Origin: Jiangella endophytica
GTDB lineage: Bacteria; Actinomycetota; Actinomycetes; Jiangellales; Jiangellaceae
Direction: 5' to 3'
Length of the DNA stretch: 64,000 nt
Assembly: GCF_003427025.1 (NCBI RefSeq)
Contig: NZ_QVAI01000001.1
Location: 921,358 to 985,357 of the forward strand
Below the pieces are notes generated by a model. It was not told the origin of the DNA. It ran no database searches and saw only the letters and a list, made by a program, of their open reading frames with translations. Positions within the stretch are counted from its first letter, which is position 1; each line of letters begins with the position of its first letter. The position numbers and the translations under genes are program-made. This document shows, one piece after another, positions 8,206 to 16,050 of the stretch.

Positions 8206-8700
8206 ATGAAGCGCACCGCACTCGTGATCTCGGCCGCCCTGTGTGCCATGCTGCTCGGCGCGGTTCCCGCCCAGGCCGAGGAGCGCACCTGCCGCGGCAC
8301 CATCGGCGCCGTCACCGTCGACAACCTGCGGGTGCCCGGCAACGCGACCTGCACGCTGAAGGGCACCCGCGTCAAGGGCACGATCAAGGTGGAGCGCAAC
8401 GCGACGCTCTACGCCAGCAACGTGCGGGTGGTCGGCAACGTGCAGGCCGAGAACCACAAGCACGTGTCGCTGACGTCGTCGACGGTCGGCGGCAGCGTCC
8501 AGCTGAAGCAGGGCAAGACCGCCACCGTCACGTCGAACCGCGTCACCGGCGACGTGCAGTCGTTCACCAACCGCGGCAAGCAGACGATCTCGTCCAACCG
8601 CGTCAACGGCAACCTGCAGTGCAAGGAGAACGTCCCGGCGCCGACCGGCAGCCGCAACGTCGTCCAGGGCAACAAGGAGGACCAGTGCCGGCGGCTCTGA
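8206..8700 (+). CDS. small secreted beta-helix-like repeat protein
   Basis: A 164-residue protein with a clear signal peptide (MKRTALVISAALCAMLLG, cut after AQA). The mature part is built of short repeats such as VKGTIKVERNATLY, VVGNVQAENHKHV, VGGSVQLKQGKT and VTGDVQSFTNRGK. This Gly-Val/Asn pattern suggests a small right-handed beta-helix, similar in rhythm to bactofilin-like polymers, with Cys pairs near both ends. Function is unknown. The ATG is chosen for GAAGGGACAGG upstream and the signal peptide. It carries predicted response-regulator site S1 in its promoter region. Confidence 0.8.
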   Translation: MKRTALVISAALCAMLLGAVPAQAEERTCRGTIGAVTVDNLRVPGNATCTLKGTRVKGTIKVERNATLYASNVRVVGNVQAENHKHVSLTSSTVGGSVQLKQGKTATVTSNRVTGDVQSFTNRGKQTISSNRVNGNLQCKENVPAPTGSRNVVQGNKEDQCRRL

Positions 8701-8722
8701 CCACCTGAGCGCCGGGCACCTT

Positions 8723-9574
8723 CTAGGCGCCGCGGGCCGCCGCGACCAGCGCGCGGACCCGCGGCGCCGTCTCGCCCGCGAACCGTTGGACGACCCGAGG
8801 GTCGCCGGTGAGCAGGATGAACGTGCCGACTCCGTCGGCCAGCGCCAGCTCGGCCAGCTGTTCCGCCGGCAATTCGCCGCCGAGGTTCAGCAGCCGGCGG
8901 ACCTCCGCCGGGTCCCGCCCGGCCTCCGCCGCGGCCGCGTCGACGACGGCGTTCCCGGCGCTCAGCGCACCCGGTTCCAGCGCGGGCAGCGACGGCAGCC
9001 AGCCGTCGGCCAGCCGCCCGGTGAGCCGCAGCATCCGCAGCCCGTACGCGCCCAGCCAGATCCCCATCGCGTGCGCGGGTCGCGGCCCGCGTGCCGTCCC
9101 GTCGACCCGATAGTGCCGGCCGCCGGCGTGCACACCGCCCGGCTCGTCCACCGCCCACGTCGCCCGGACGATCGCGATCGCCTCCTCCAGCGCCTCGACC
9201 GCCTCGCCGGGCGTGCGTCGCGGCCCGCCCATCGCGGCGATCGCGTCCCGGTAGCCGCCGGCGCCCAGCCCCAGCTCGACCCGGCCGCCGCTGAGCAGGT
9301 CCAGCCCGGCCGCCGCCCGCGCCAGCACCGCGGGCGGCCGCAGCGGCACCGGGTGGACGTTGCCCGCGAGCACGACCCGAGACGTGTGCGCGGCGACGTG
9401 GCTCAGCAGCGTCCAGGTGTCGAGGAAGCCGGGGTGGTACGGGTGATCCTGGAACGTGACGAGGTCCGCGCCGGCCCGCTCGGCCAGCCGGGCCAGCCCG
9501 ACGACGGTGTCCGGCCGGCCCGCCTCCGGTAGCAGGTTGACGCCGAAGCGCAGGTCGTGCCCGTAGTCGGTCAT
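8723..9574 (-). CDS. LLM-class (probably F420-dependent) flavin oxidoreductase
   Basis: A 283-residue luciferase-like monooxygenase family protein. It has the TIM-barrel motifs LAERAGADLVTFQDHPY, VLAGNVHPVPLRPPAVLA and DLLSGGRVELGLGAG typical of the family. Actinobacterial members usually use reduced F420 or FMN; the substrate is unknown. The ATG overlaps the stop of the PPOX gene (ATGA), and the pairing of two F420-type oxidoreductase families supports an F420-linked redox role. Confidence 0.85.
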   Translation of the reverse strand: MTDYGHDLRFGVNLLPEAGRPDTVVGLARLAERAGADLVTFQDHPYHPGFLDTWTLLSHVAAHTSRVVLAGNVHPVPLRPPAVLARAAAGLDLLSGGRVELGLGAGGYRDAIAAMGGPRRTPGEAVEALEEAIAIVRATWAVDEPGGVHAGGRHYRVDGTARGPRPAHAMGIWLGAYGLRMLRLTGRLADGWLPSLPALEPGALSAGNAVVDAAAAEAGRDPAEVRRLLNLGGELPAEQLAELALADGVGTFILLTGDPRVVQRFAGETAPRVRALVAAARGA

Positions 9575-10008
9575 GCGACGTCGCGCGCGGACAGCTCGAA
9601 CGCGTCGCCGTCGATGCCCCAGGCGAGCACGCGGCGGGCGCGGATGCGCAGCCAGGCGGGTGTGAACGGCATGACGCCCGTGATGCGCGCGCCCAGCTCC
9701 TCGCCGCCCTCGGTGAACGTCTCGGCGGTGCCGCGGATCTCGATGCCGCGCGGCTCCCACGGGTCGGTGCTCGCCAGGTCGTCGACGACGTAGGCGACCT
9801 CCGGGTGGGCCCGCGCCTCGCGGAACTTCCGGCTGGTGCCGAAGCCGGTGCCGGCGTGCCCGGCGACGACGACGGCGTCGGCCTCGGGGTCGTAGAAGAC
9901 GCCGACCGGCGCGACGTGCGGGCGGCCGTCCGGCCCGACGGTGGCCAGCCGGCCCAGCGGCTGGCTGTCGAGGTAGGCGATCTCGGCCTCGGTGAAGATG
10001 TTCGACAT
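9571..10008 (-). CDS. PPOX-class F420-dependent oxidoreductase
   Basis: A 145-residue split-barrel protein of the pyridoxamine 5'-phosphate oxidase-like superfamily. LGRLATVGPDGRPHVAPV and the RGIEIRGTAE segment are typical, and the length fits the F420-binding actinobacterial subgroup. It probably reduces a small substrate with F420H2. It is the first gene of a two-gene operon with the LLM oxidoreductase and is divergent from an MmyB-type regulator gene 123 bp away, which may control it. Confidence 0.85.
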   Translation of the reverse strand: MSNIFTEAEIAYLDSQPLGRLATVGPDGRPHVAPVGVFYDPEADAVVVAGHAGTGFGTSRKFREARAHPEVAYVVDDLASTDPWEPRGIEIRGTAETFTEGGEELGARITGVMPFTPAWLRIRARRVLAWGIDGDAFELSARDVA

Positions 10009-10118
10009 GGTCACGATGCTGGGTCCGGCCGCCCGCGGAAGGGGAGGCCGCGGCGAGGCTGGCACCGTCAGGGCCACTCTCGCATCCTCGTTCCGGTCGC
10101 CGGTCCGGGCGGCGGCGG

Positions 10119-10131
10119 TAGCCTGGGCATC
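10119..10131 (+). promoter_or_regulatory. -10 box for a leaderless start at 10132
   Basis: TAGCCT (10119-10124) lies 7 nt before the GTG, so the transcript probably begins at or next to the start codon. No Shine-Dalgarno sequence is present. Confidence 0.45.
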
Positions 10132-10989
10132 GTGAGCGACAACGAGCTCGGCGCGTTCCTGCGCTCGCGGCGCGATGCCATCACCCCGGCCCAGGCGGGG
10201 TTGCCCGCCGGTCCGCGGCGGCGTGCGCCCGGGCTGCGCCGTGCCGAGCTGGCCATCCTGGCCGGCGTCAGCGTCGACTACCTCACCCGGCTCGAGCAGG
10301 GCCGCGACACGAACCCGTCCGCCCAGGTGCTGGGCGCGCTGGCCGAGGCGCTGCAGCTGTCGGCGGCCGAGCGGGTGCTGCTGCGCAACCTCGCCAAGAC
10401 CACCAGCGGCGACTTCTACTGCCCGTCGATCGAGTCGCCGCCGGCGTCGGAGGTCCGGCCGACGGTGCGAGCGCTGCTGACCCGGCTGGAGCCGGCCCCG
10501 GCGGTGCTGGTCAACCGCATCGGCGACGTGCTGGCGTGGACGACCGGCTACGAGCTGCTGGCCGAGCCGCTCGGCATGCTGAGCGGCGATGCGCCGAACC
10601 TGGTCCGCTACCACTTCACCGACCCGCGGGCGCGGGCGACCTATCCCGACTGGCACGTCGTCGCCGACGCCCTGGTGGCCAACCTCAAACTCGACTCCGG
10701 GCCCGACGACGCCCACCTGGCCGCGCTGGCCGACGAGCTGACGGTGCTGGCGGGTGCGTCGTTCGCGGCCCGCTGGACGGCGCCGGCGTCGACCGCCGTG
10801 CGCACCGGCATCGACCGCGTCGTCCATCCCGACGCCGGTGAGCTGCGGCTGGCCTACGAGACCCTCGACCTCTCCGACGGCGAGCACCAGCGGATCCTCG
10901 TCTACCTGCCCGGCGACGAGCCGACCACCGGCGCGCTGGACCGGCTGACCGGTCTGCGGCCCGGCTCGCTGCACGCCGTGGCCGGCTGA
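10132..10989 (+). CDS. XRE-family regulator with MmyB-like ligand-binding domain
   Basis: A 285-residue regulator. Residues 1-80 form an XRE helix-turn-helix (LAILAGVSVDYLTRLEQGRD), and the rest matches the MmyB-like PAS domain with RPTVRALLTRLEPAPA, DVLAWTTGYELL and the conserved YHFTDPRARATYPDW segment. Family members bind fatty-acid-like ligands and control a divergent oxidoreductase gene. Here the divergent partner is the PPOX/LLM pair, the likely target. The GTG start follows a TAGCCT box. Confidence 0.9.
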   Translation: MSDNELGAFLRSRRDAITPAQAGLPAGPRRRAPGLRRAELAILAGVSVDYLTRLEQGRDTNPSAQVLGALAEALQLSAAERVLLRNLAKTTSGDFYCPSIESPPASEVRPTVRALLTRLEPAPAVLVNRIGDVLAWTTGYELLAEPLGMLSGDAPNLVRYHFTDPRARATYPDWHVVADALVANLKLDSGPDDAHLAALADELTVLAGASFAARWTAPASTAVRTGIDRVVHPDAGELRLAYETLDLSDGEHQRILVYLPGDEPTTGALDRLTGLRPGSLHAVAG

Positions 10990-11011
10990 CCTGCCGCGAC
11001 CCCTCCCCAAG

Positions 11012-11086
11012 AAGTTGATCTTGGAGTCAGTGGGCCATCATTCGGACATTTCGCCCCGCAAAGCCTCCCTTCTCCAAGATCAACTT
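11012..11086. repeat. dispersed palindrome family B, copy B1
   Basis: Perfect 15-bp arms AAGTTGATCTTGGAG (11012-11026) and CTCCAAGATCAACTT (11072-11086) enclose a 45-nt centre with GGCCATCATTCGGACATTTC. Copy B2 at 31669 has the same centre in the opposite orientation. It lies between convergent genes and is followed by strongly G-rich DNA to about 11180. Likely a bidirectional terminator. Confidence 0.8.
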
Positions 11087-11184
11087 GGGGAAGCAGCGCG
11101 GCGGGGAGGGTGTGCGGCGGGGAGGGTGTGCGGCGGGGCCGCGACCGCGGCGGGGCGGGCATGCGGCGGGGCGGGGCCGTGGCG

Positions 11185-11400
11185 TCAGCGGCGCTCGTTG
11201 CCGTGCTTGTAGTTGCCGGTCGCCTTGGCCAGCAGCAGCTGCCGCTCGTGCTCGTCGGCGGCACGCTCGAGCGCGGCGGCCAGCCGGTCGGCGGCACGTC
11301 CGCCGACGGTGACCACGACCCGCCCGCCGCGGCTGACGCGGATCGGGCCGGCCTTCGTCACCTGGTAGTCGTATGGATCCTCGGCGAGTGCGTCGGTCAT
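11185..11400 (-). CDS. small conserved hypothetical protein
   Basis: A 71-residue protein. It has an acidic N-terminus (MTDALAEDPYDYQVTK), a short beta segment (GRVVVTVGG), a helix (ADRLAAALERAADEHER) and a basic tail (NYKHGNERR). I recall this type as a widespread actinobacterial protein of unknown function, without catalytic motifs. It is followed by the B1 palindrome on its 3' side and probably transcribed alone. Confidence 0.7.
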   Translation of the reverse strand: MTDALAEDPYDYQVTKAGPIRVSRGGRVVVTVGGRAADRLAAALERAADEHERQLLLAKATGNYKHGNERR

Positions 11401-11504
11401 CCGGCCATTGTCTCGTCGCCCGCAAGCGAATTAGCAGGTCGGCGTGCCCGCACCGGGCAGGAGGAGCTGGAGCTGGCTGGCCCGGCCGTCCCGAGGGCGG
11501 CCGC

Positions 11505-12050
11505 TCAGGCGGTGAGTCCGGCGGGGCTCCAGTCGAACGTGGGTGGCAGCACGCCTTCGAGGGTGAGCAGCCAGCGCTTGACCTCGAGGCCGTTGCCGCC
11601 GGAGCCGCCGCTGTAGCCGCCCAGTCCGTCGCTGGCCAGCACCCGATGGCAGGGGACGACGATGGGGATGGGGTTGGCGCCCATGATGCCGCCGATGGCC
11701 CGGGCCGGGACACCGGTGCCGCTGCGGTCGGCCAGCCCGCCGTAGGTGATGGAGGAGCCGTAGCCGACGGTGTCGTGCAACGTGTGCAGCACGGCCGCCG
11801 AGGCCGAGCCGGGGACGTGGCGCCAGTCGATCGGGACGTCGAAGGACTGCCGCCGGCCGGCGAAGTACTCGGCCAGCTGGGCGAGCACCGGCGCGAGCCG
11901 TGGCGCGTCGTCGACCACGGCGACGCGGCCGGAGCCCGGGCGGCGGCCCCAGCCGACCGCGGCGAGCCCGTCGCGGGTGACGGCCACGCTGAGGTGCCCG
12001 ACCGGGGTGTCGAGCCCGCCGATGGCCACGTCATCGCTCACGTGGCCCAT
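11505..12050 (-). CDS. ogt: methylated-DNA--protein-cysteine S-methyltransferase
   Basis: A DNA-repair suicide enzyme that moves the alkyl group of O6-alkylguanine to its own cysteine. The active site is NPIPIVVPCHRVLASDG, matching the PCHRV signature. The helix-turn-helix recognition region (GSASAAVLHTLHD) and the C-terminal LEVKRWLLTLEG segment are also present. Length (about 181 residues) is normal. The start is uncertain among TTG 12071, ATG 12050 and GTG 12041; I use the ATG. Confidence 0.9.
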   Translation of the reverse strand: MGHVSDDVAIGGLDTPVGHLSVAVTRDGLAAVGWGRRPGSGRVAVVDDAPRLAPVLAQLAEYFAGRRQSFDVPIDWRHVPGSASAAVLHTLHDTVGYGSSITYGGLADRSGTGVPARAIGGIMGANPIPIVVPCHRVLASDGLGGYSGGSGGNGLEVKRWLLTLEGVLPPTFDWSPAGLTA

Positions 12051-12167
12051 TCTGCCCGGCCCCACCGACAAGGTCCCGCTTGTGGAGGGTCACCAATCAG
12101 GCGCCGTGGCGCTGGTGCGGATTGCCGACTATGTCCGGAGGCGGCCTGTCGGTCAGAGTAGGGGGAA

Positions 12168-12189
12168 CCGCCGCGGGCCCCCGCGGCGG
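12168..12189. promoter_or_regulatory. perfect hairpin in the 5' leader of bioY
   Basis: CCGCCGCGGG and CCCGCGGCGG are perfect 10-bp arms with only 2 nt between them, 26 bp before the bioY ATG and just upstream of its ribosome-binding site. It could be an operator or an mRNA structure. No match to a riboswitch known to me was seen. Confidence 0.4.
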
Positions 12190-12214
12190 ACGCATGTCCA
12201 GACGGGAGAACTCG

Positions 12215-12892
12215 ATGGCAGGAAGGTCGCGGCTGCCGGCCGCGGATCTCGCCCGGATCGCCGCATTCGCCGCCCTGACCGCGGTGCTCGGGCTGCCGGG
12301 CGCGTTCAACCTCTTCGGCAACGCCGTCCCGGTGACCTTGCAGTCGATGGGCCCGCTGCTGGCCGGCGCGATCCTCGGCGCGAAACGGGGCGCGCTGTCG
12401 CAGCTGCTGCTGCTCGCGCTGGTCGCCGCCGGGCTGCCGCTGCTGGCCGGCGGACGGGGCGGGCTCGGCGTGTTCGCCGGGCCGTCGGTGGGCTACCTCA
12501 TCGGGTTCGTGGTGTCGGCGTTCGTGGTCGGGCTGATCGTGGAGCGGTCCGGGCGCCGGCCGGGCATGCACTGGGTGCTGGTCGCCACCGTGGCCGGGGC
12601 GGCGACGACGCTGGCCATCGGCATCCCGGTCCAGTCGGCGGTCACGGGGGTGCCGCTGACGGAGACCTTCCAGCTGTCGCTGGCCTTCGTCCCGGGCGAC
12701 GCGGCCAAGGCGGTGTTCGCCGCGCTGGTGGCGTCGGGAGCGCAGCGGGCCTACCCGGACGCCGCGCCGGCGGCCCGCCGCGAGCGGGTCGAGGGTCGCT
12801 CGGCCGGCGGCCGGCCGCCGGGTCCCGGCGACGGCGAGGCGGACAAGCGACAAGAAATCGGGGGCGACGGCACCGGCTCCGGCCGGGCCTGA
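12215..12892 (+). CDS. bioY: BioY-family biotin transporter substrate-binding (S) component
   Basis: A 225-residue integral membrane protein with about six hydrophobic segments. It has the BioY pattern: FNLFGNAVPVTLQSMGPLLAGAILG in the first half, then GGRGGLGVFAGPSVGYLIGF, and PGDAAKAVFAALVA near the end. BioY captures biotin at high affinity and works with an EcfT scaffold and an EcfA ATPase, or alone at lower rate. An EcfT gene is the fourth gene of this operon. The C-terminus has a polar extension of about 40 residues. The ATG at 12215 has GGGAGA upstream; an earlier ATG at 12194 is possible. Confidence 0.9.
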   Translation: MAGRSRLPAADLARIAAFAALTAVLGLPGAFNLFGNAVPVTLQSMGPLLAGAILGAKRGALSQLLLLALVAAGLPLLAGGRGGLGVFAGPSVGYLIGFVVSAFVVGLIVERSGRRPGMHWVLVATVAGAATTLAIGIPVQSAVTGVPLTETFQLSLAFVPGDAAKAVFAALVASGAQRAYPDAAPAARRERVEGRSAGGRPPGPGDGEADKRQEIGGDGTGSGRA

Positions 12893-12904
12893 GACGCTGC
12901 GTCG

Positions 12905-14197
12905 ATGCCGGTCTTCCGCGAGGTCTTGGCACACGCGGCCGCCCAGCCGCACCGCGTCGCCGTCCGGTGCGGCGACGCGGAGCGCACCTACGCCCAGCTG
13001 GCCGCGGCCGCCGGCCGCGCCCGCCCGGACGTCAAGCCGGGCACGCTGGTCCCGCTGCCCGACGGCGACCCGGTCGCGCAGCTCACCGCGATGCTGGCGG
13101 CCGACGCCGCGGGCGCGGTCCCGCTCGCCTGCGACCCGTCGTGGCGGCCTGAGCACCGGAGGGCGTTGCTCGGCCCGTTGCCCGCGACCATCGACGACGC
13201 CGGCGTGCACGACCTGGCCTGGGCCGGGTTCACGTCCGGCAGCACGGGCCGGCCGCGCGTGGTCGTGCGGTCGCGGTCGTCGTGGACCGGGTCGTTCCCG
13301 GCCACCGACCGGCTGACCGGGCTCACCGCCGCCGACGCCGTGCTGGTGCCGGGGTCGCTGTCGTGGTCGCTGACGGCGTTCGCGGCGGCGCACACGCTGG
13401 CGGCCGGCGCGACGCTGCTGCTGACCGGCGACTGGTCGGAGACGGGGCTGCGGGCCGCGCTGCCGGCGGCCGACGTCGTGCATCTGGTGCCGCACCGGCT
13501 GGCCACGGTGCTCGACGCCCGGCCGCGGCGGCTGCGGACGGCGGTGGTCGGCGGCGCCGCACTGGGGACGGCGCTGCGCGACCGCGCGGCTGACCTGGGG
13601 GTCGGGGTCGTCGCGTACTACGGCGCGACCGAGCTGTCCTTCGTCGCCGTCGACCCGGACGGCGCCGGCCTGCGGCCGTTCGACGGCGTGGAGATCACGC
13701 GGCGGCCGGTGGCGCCCGGCCTCGGTGAGGTCTGGGTGCGCTCGCCCTGGCTCGCGCACGGATACGTCGGCGCCGCCAGCGGCCCGCTGCGTCGCGACGC
13801 GGACGGCTGGGCGACGGTCGGCGACCTGGCCGAGGACGCCGCCGGCCCGCTGACCCTGCGCGGCCGCGGCGACGGCGCCGTGCTCACCGGCGGCGCGACC
13901 GTCGTCCCCGAGGACGTCGAGGCGGTGCTGTCCGCCGTGCCCGGCGTCGACGGCGTCGTGGTGGTGGGGCTGCCGCACGCCGGGCTCGGGCAGGTGGTCG
14001 CCGCCGTCGTGCAGGGCGACGGCGTGCGCCGGGCCGCGCTGGAGGATGCCGCCCGCACCCGACTGGCCCCGGCACAACGGCCGCGCCGCTGGCTCGCCGT
14101 CGACGAGCTGCCCCGGACGTCCACCGGCAAGCCGGCCCGTGCGCTGATCGGCGCGGGCCTGGCCGCCGGCGACCTGCCCACCCGGCCGCTGACGTGA
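12905..14197 (+). CDS. short AMP-dependent acyl-CoA synthetase/ligase
   Basis: A 430-residue ANL-superfamily enzyme, shorter than the usual 500-550. Core motifs are present: A3 loop TSGSTGRPR (Lys replaced by Arg), A5 YYGATE, A7 TVGDL, the hinge region RGDGAVLTGGATVVPEDVE and the A10 lysine in TSTGKPAR. It should activate a carboxylate via an acyl-adenylate. Position between bioY and a thiolase-like gene suggests a substrate linked to biotin or its pimelate-type precursor, but this is inference. It starts 12 nt after bioY and its stop overlaps the next GTG. Confidence 0.85.
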   Translation: MPVFREVLAHAAAQPHRVAVRCGDAERTYAQLAAAAGRARPDVKPGTLVPLPDGDPVAQLTAMLAADAAGAVPLACDPSWRPEHRRALLGPLPATIDDAGVHDLAWAGFTSGSTGRPRVVVRSRSSWTGSFPATDRLTGLTAADAVLVPGSLSWSLTAFAAAHTLAAGATLLLTGDWSETGLRAALPAADVVHLVPHRLATVLDARPRRLRTAVVGGAALGTALRDRAADLGVGVVAYYGATELSFVAVDPDGAGLRPFDGVEITRRPVAPGLGEVWVRSPWLAHGYVGAASGPLRRDADGWATVGDLAEDAAGPLTLRGRGDGAVLTGGATVVPEDVEAVLSAVPGVDGVVVVGLPHAGLGQVVAAVVQGDGVRRAALEDAARTRLAPAQRPRRWLAVDELPRTSTGKPARALIGAGLAAGDLPTRPLT

Positions 14198-15351
14198 GCG
14201 CGCCGGTCGTCGTCGCGGCGCGGCGGACGCCCATCGGGACCGCCGGGAAGGCGTTGCGCGAGCTCACGGTCGAGCAGCTGGCCGCGCCGGTGCTGTCGGC
14301 GGTCGTCGACGACGTGTGGCCGCTCACCGCGATGCGCCCCGTCGACGACGTCGTGCTCGGCAACTGCATGGGCCCGGGCGGGAACATCGCGCGGGTCGCG
14401 GCGCTGGCCGCGGGGTTCGACGTCGCCGTGCCGGGCGTGACCGTCGACCGGCAGTGCGGCAGCGGGCTGGCCGCGATCCTGCAGGCCGGGCAGGCGATCC
14501 GGTCCGGCGAGGCACGGCTGGTGCTGGCGGGTGGGGCCGAGAGCGCGTCGACGGCGCCGCAGCGGTCGCACCGCGTCGCGCCCGGCGGCGGCAGCGCCGG
14601 GCCGTACGACCGAGCGCCGTTCACTCCGCCCGAGTTCGGCGACCCGGACATGGGCGCCGCCGCCGACGACCTCGCCCGCCGCCGCGGCGTCACCCGTGGC
14701 CGGCAGGACGCCTACGCCGCCGCCAGCCACGCGAAGGCGTTGCTCGCCCGCGACGCGGCCAGGTTCGACGCCGAGCTGGTGCCGGTCGGCGGGCTGGAGC
14801 ACGACGACCGGCCGCGGCGGCTCGATCCCGCCGTGCTGGCCCGGATGCCGGCCGCCTTCGTCCCGCGGGGCACGGTCACGGCCGGCAACTCGTGCGCCAA
14901 CAGCGACGGCGCCGCCGTCGTCGCGCTGACCGGTGAGGACCTGCGGGCCGGCCGGCCGGGGCTGCGGCTGGTCGCGGGCGCCGTCGTCGGCTGCGATCCG
15001 CGGCTGCCCGGCTGGGGCCCGGTGCCGGCCGTCCACCGGGTGCTCGCGGCCGCGCGGGTCGCGCTGAGCGACGTCGCCGCCGTCGAGATCGTCGAGGCCT
15101 TCGCCGGTCAGGTGCTCGCCGTCACCGACGCGCTGGGGCTGGACCCGCTGGGCGAGCACGCGGAGCTGGTCTGCGCCGACGGGGGCGCGCTCGCGCTGGG
15201 GCACCCGTGGGGCGCCTCGGGCGCCGTGGTCGTCGTCCGGCTGTTCGCACGGCTGGTCCGCGGTGGAGCGCCGGCCGGGACGCTCGGGCTCGCGACCGCG
15301 GCGATCGGCGGCGGCATGGGGGTGGCCGGGTTGTTCGAGGTGGTCCGGTGA
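14194..15351 (+). CDS. thiolase-family protein lacking the C-terminal catalytic cysteine
   Basis: A 385-residue thiolase fold. The N-terminal nucleophile is intact (VDRQCGSG, Cys88), and so are GNSCANSDGAA and the histidine loop ALALGHPWGASG (about His337). The final motif, normally CxGGGxG, reads AAIGGGMG, so the acid/base cysteine is Ala370. Known thiolases lose Claisen activity without it, so this protein may only bind or transfer acyl groups, or use another base. It is translationally coupled on both sides (GTGA overlaps) within the bioY operon. Confidence 0.85.
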   Translation: MSAPVVVAARRTPIGTAGKALRELTVEQLAAPVLSAVVDDVWPLTAMRPVDDVVLGNCMGPGGNIARVAALAAGFDVAVPGVTVDRQCGSGLAAILQAGQAIRSGEARLVLAGGAESASTAPQRSHRVAPGGGSAGPYDRAPFTPPEFGDPDMGAAADDLARRRGVTRGRQDAYAAASHAKALLARDAARFDAELVPVGGLEHDDRPRRLDPAVLARMPAAFVPRGTVTAGNSCANSDGAAVVALTGEDLRAGRPGLRLVAGAVVGCDPRLPGWGPVPAVHRVLAAARVALSDVAAVEIVEAFAGQVLAVTDALGLDPLGEHAELVCADGGALALGHPWGASGAVVVVRLFARLVRGGAPAGTLGLATAAIGGGMGVAGLFEVVR

Positions 15352-15953
15352 GCCTGCTGACCGGCGCGTACGTCGCCGGGACGTCGCCGGTGCACCGGGC
15401 GCCGGCCGGGCTGAAGCTCGCCCTGCTCGCGGCCGCGTGCACGGCGCTGGTGTTCGCGCGGTCGCTGCTGCTCGTGGGCGTGGCGACGGTCGTCGTGGTG
15501 GCGCTGTACGCGTTGGCGCGCGTGGGCCGGCGGGCCGCGTGGGGTCAGTTGCGGCCGCTGCGCTGGCTGGTCGTCGTGCTGCTGGTCGTGCAGGTGCTGA
15601 TCGCGGACCTGCCGACGGCCGTCGCGTTGACGGCCCGGCTGGTGCTCGCGGTGGCGCTGGCCGCGCTGGTCACGTTGACGACACGCACGACCGCCCTGAT
15701 GGCGGCGCTGGAACGGGGCCTGGAGCCGCTGCGCCGCTTCGGCGTCGACCCGGCCCGCGTCTCATTGCTGATGTCGCTGGCGTTGCGCAGCGTCCCCGTC
15801 ATCGCCGGGATCGCCGGGCGGATCCGGGAGGCCCGCTGGGCGCGCGGCCGCGAGCGCAGCGTCCGCGCGTTCGCCGTCCCCCTCGTCGTCGGCGTGCTGC
15901 GGCACGCCGACGCGATGGGTGAGGCGCTGCAGGCCCGCGGCCTGGACGACTGA
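15348..15953 (+). CDS. energy-coupling factor transporter transmembrane protein (EcfT/CbiQ family)
   Basis: A 201-residue membrane protein with four to five hydrophobic segments. The conserved coupling-helix motifs are visible: near residues 145-165, VIAGIAGRIREARWARG fits the first Ala-Arg-Gly signature, and the C-terminal MGEALQARGLDD gives the second ARG. EcfT links an S component such as BioY to the ATPases. Its GTG overlaps the thiolase stop. No EcfA ATPase gene is next to it, so the ATPase must come from elsewhere. Confidence 0.88.
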   Translation: MSLLTGAYVAGTSPVHRAPAGLKLALLAAACTALVFARSLLLVGVATVVVVALYALARVGRRAAWGQLRPLRWLVVVLLVVQVLIADLPTAVALTARLVLAVALAALVTLTTRTTALMAALERGLEPLRRFGVDPARVSLLMSLALRSVPVIAGIAGRIREARWARGRERSVRAFAVPLVVGVLRHADAMGEALQARGLDD

Positions 15954-15962
15954 CCCGCCTGG

Positions 15963-16050
15963 AAATGATCACGTCAAGGAGGGTTGTGCTCGCTTCCCCA
16001 GGCATGCATGCCTGGTAGAGCGGGAGCACCCCCACTCAACGTGATCAATT
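15963..16050. repeat. dispersed GCATGC palindrome, copy A2 (complete)
   Basis: Outer arms TGATCACGTCAAG (15966-15978) and ACGTGATCA (16039-16047) enclose the core CCAGGCATGCATGCCTGG (15998-16015) with partly paired CGCTTCCC/GAGCGGG flanks. It fills the gap between the convergent ecfT and phoD genes and is probably a bidirectional terminator. Confidence 0.85.

Noticed and set aside
15963..16050. Insertion-sequence ends or attachment site
   Set aside because: The element is a closed palindrome of about 90 bp with no transposase, no target duplication and no integrase or tRNA beside it.
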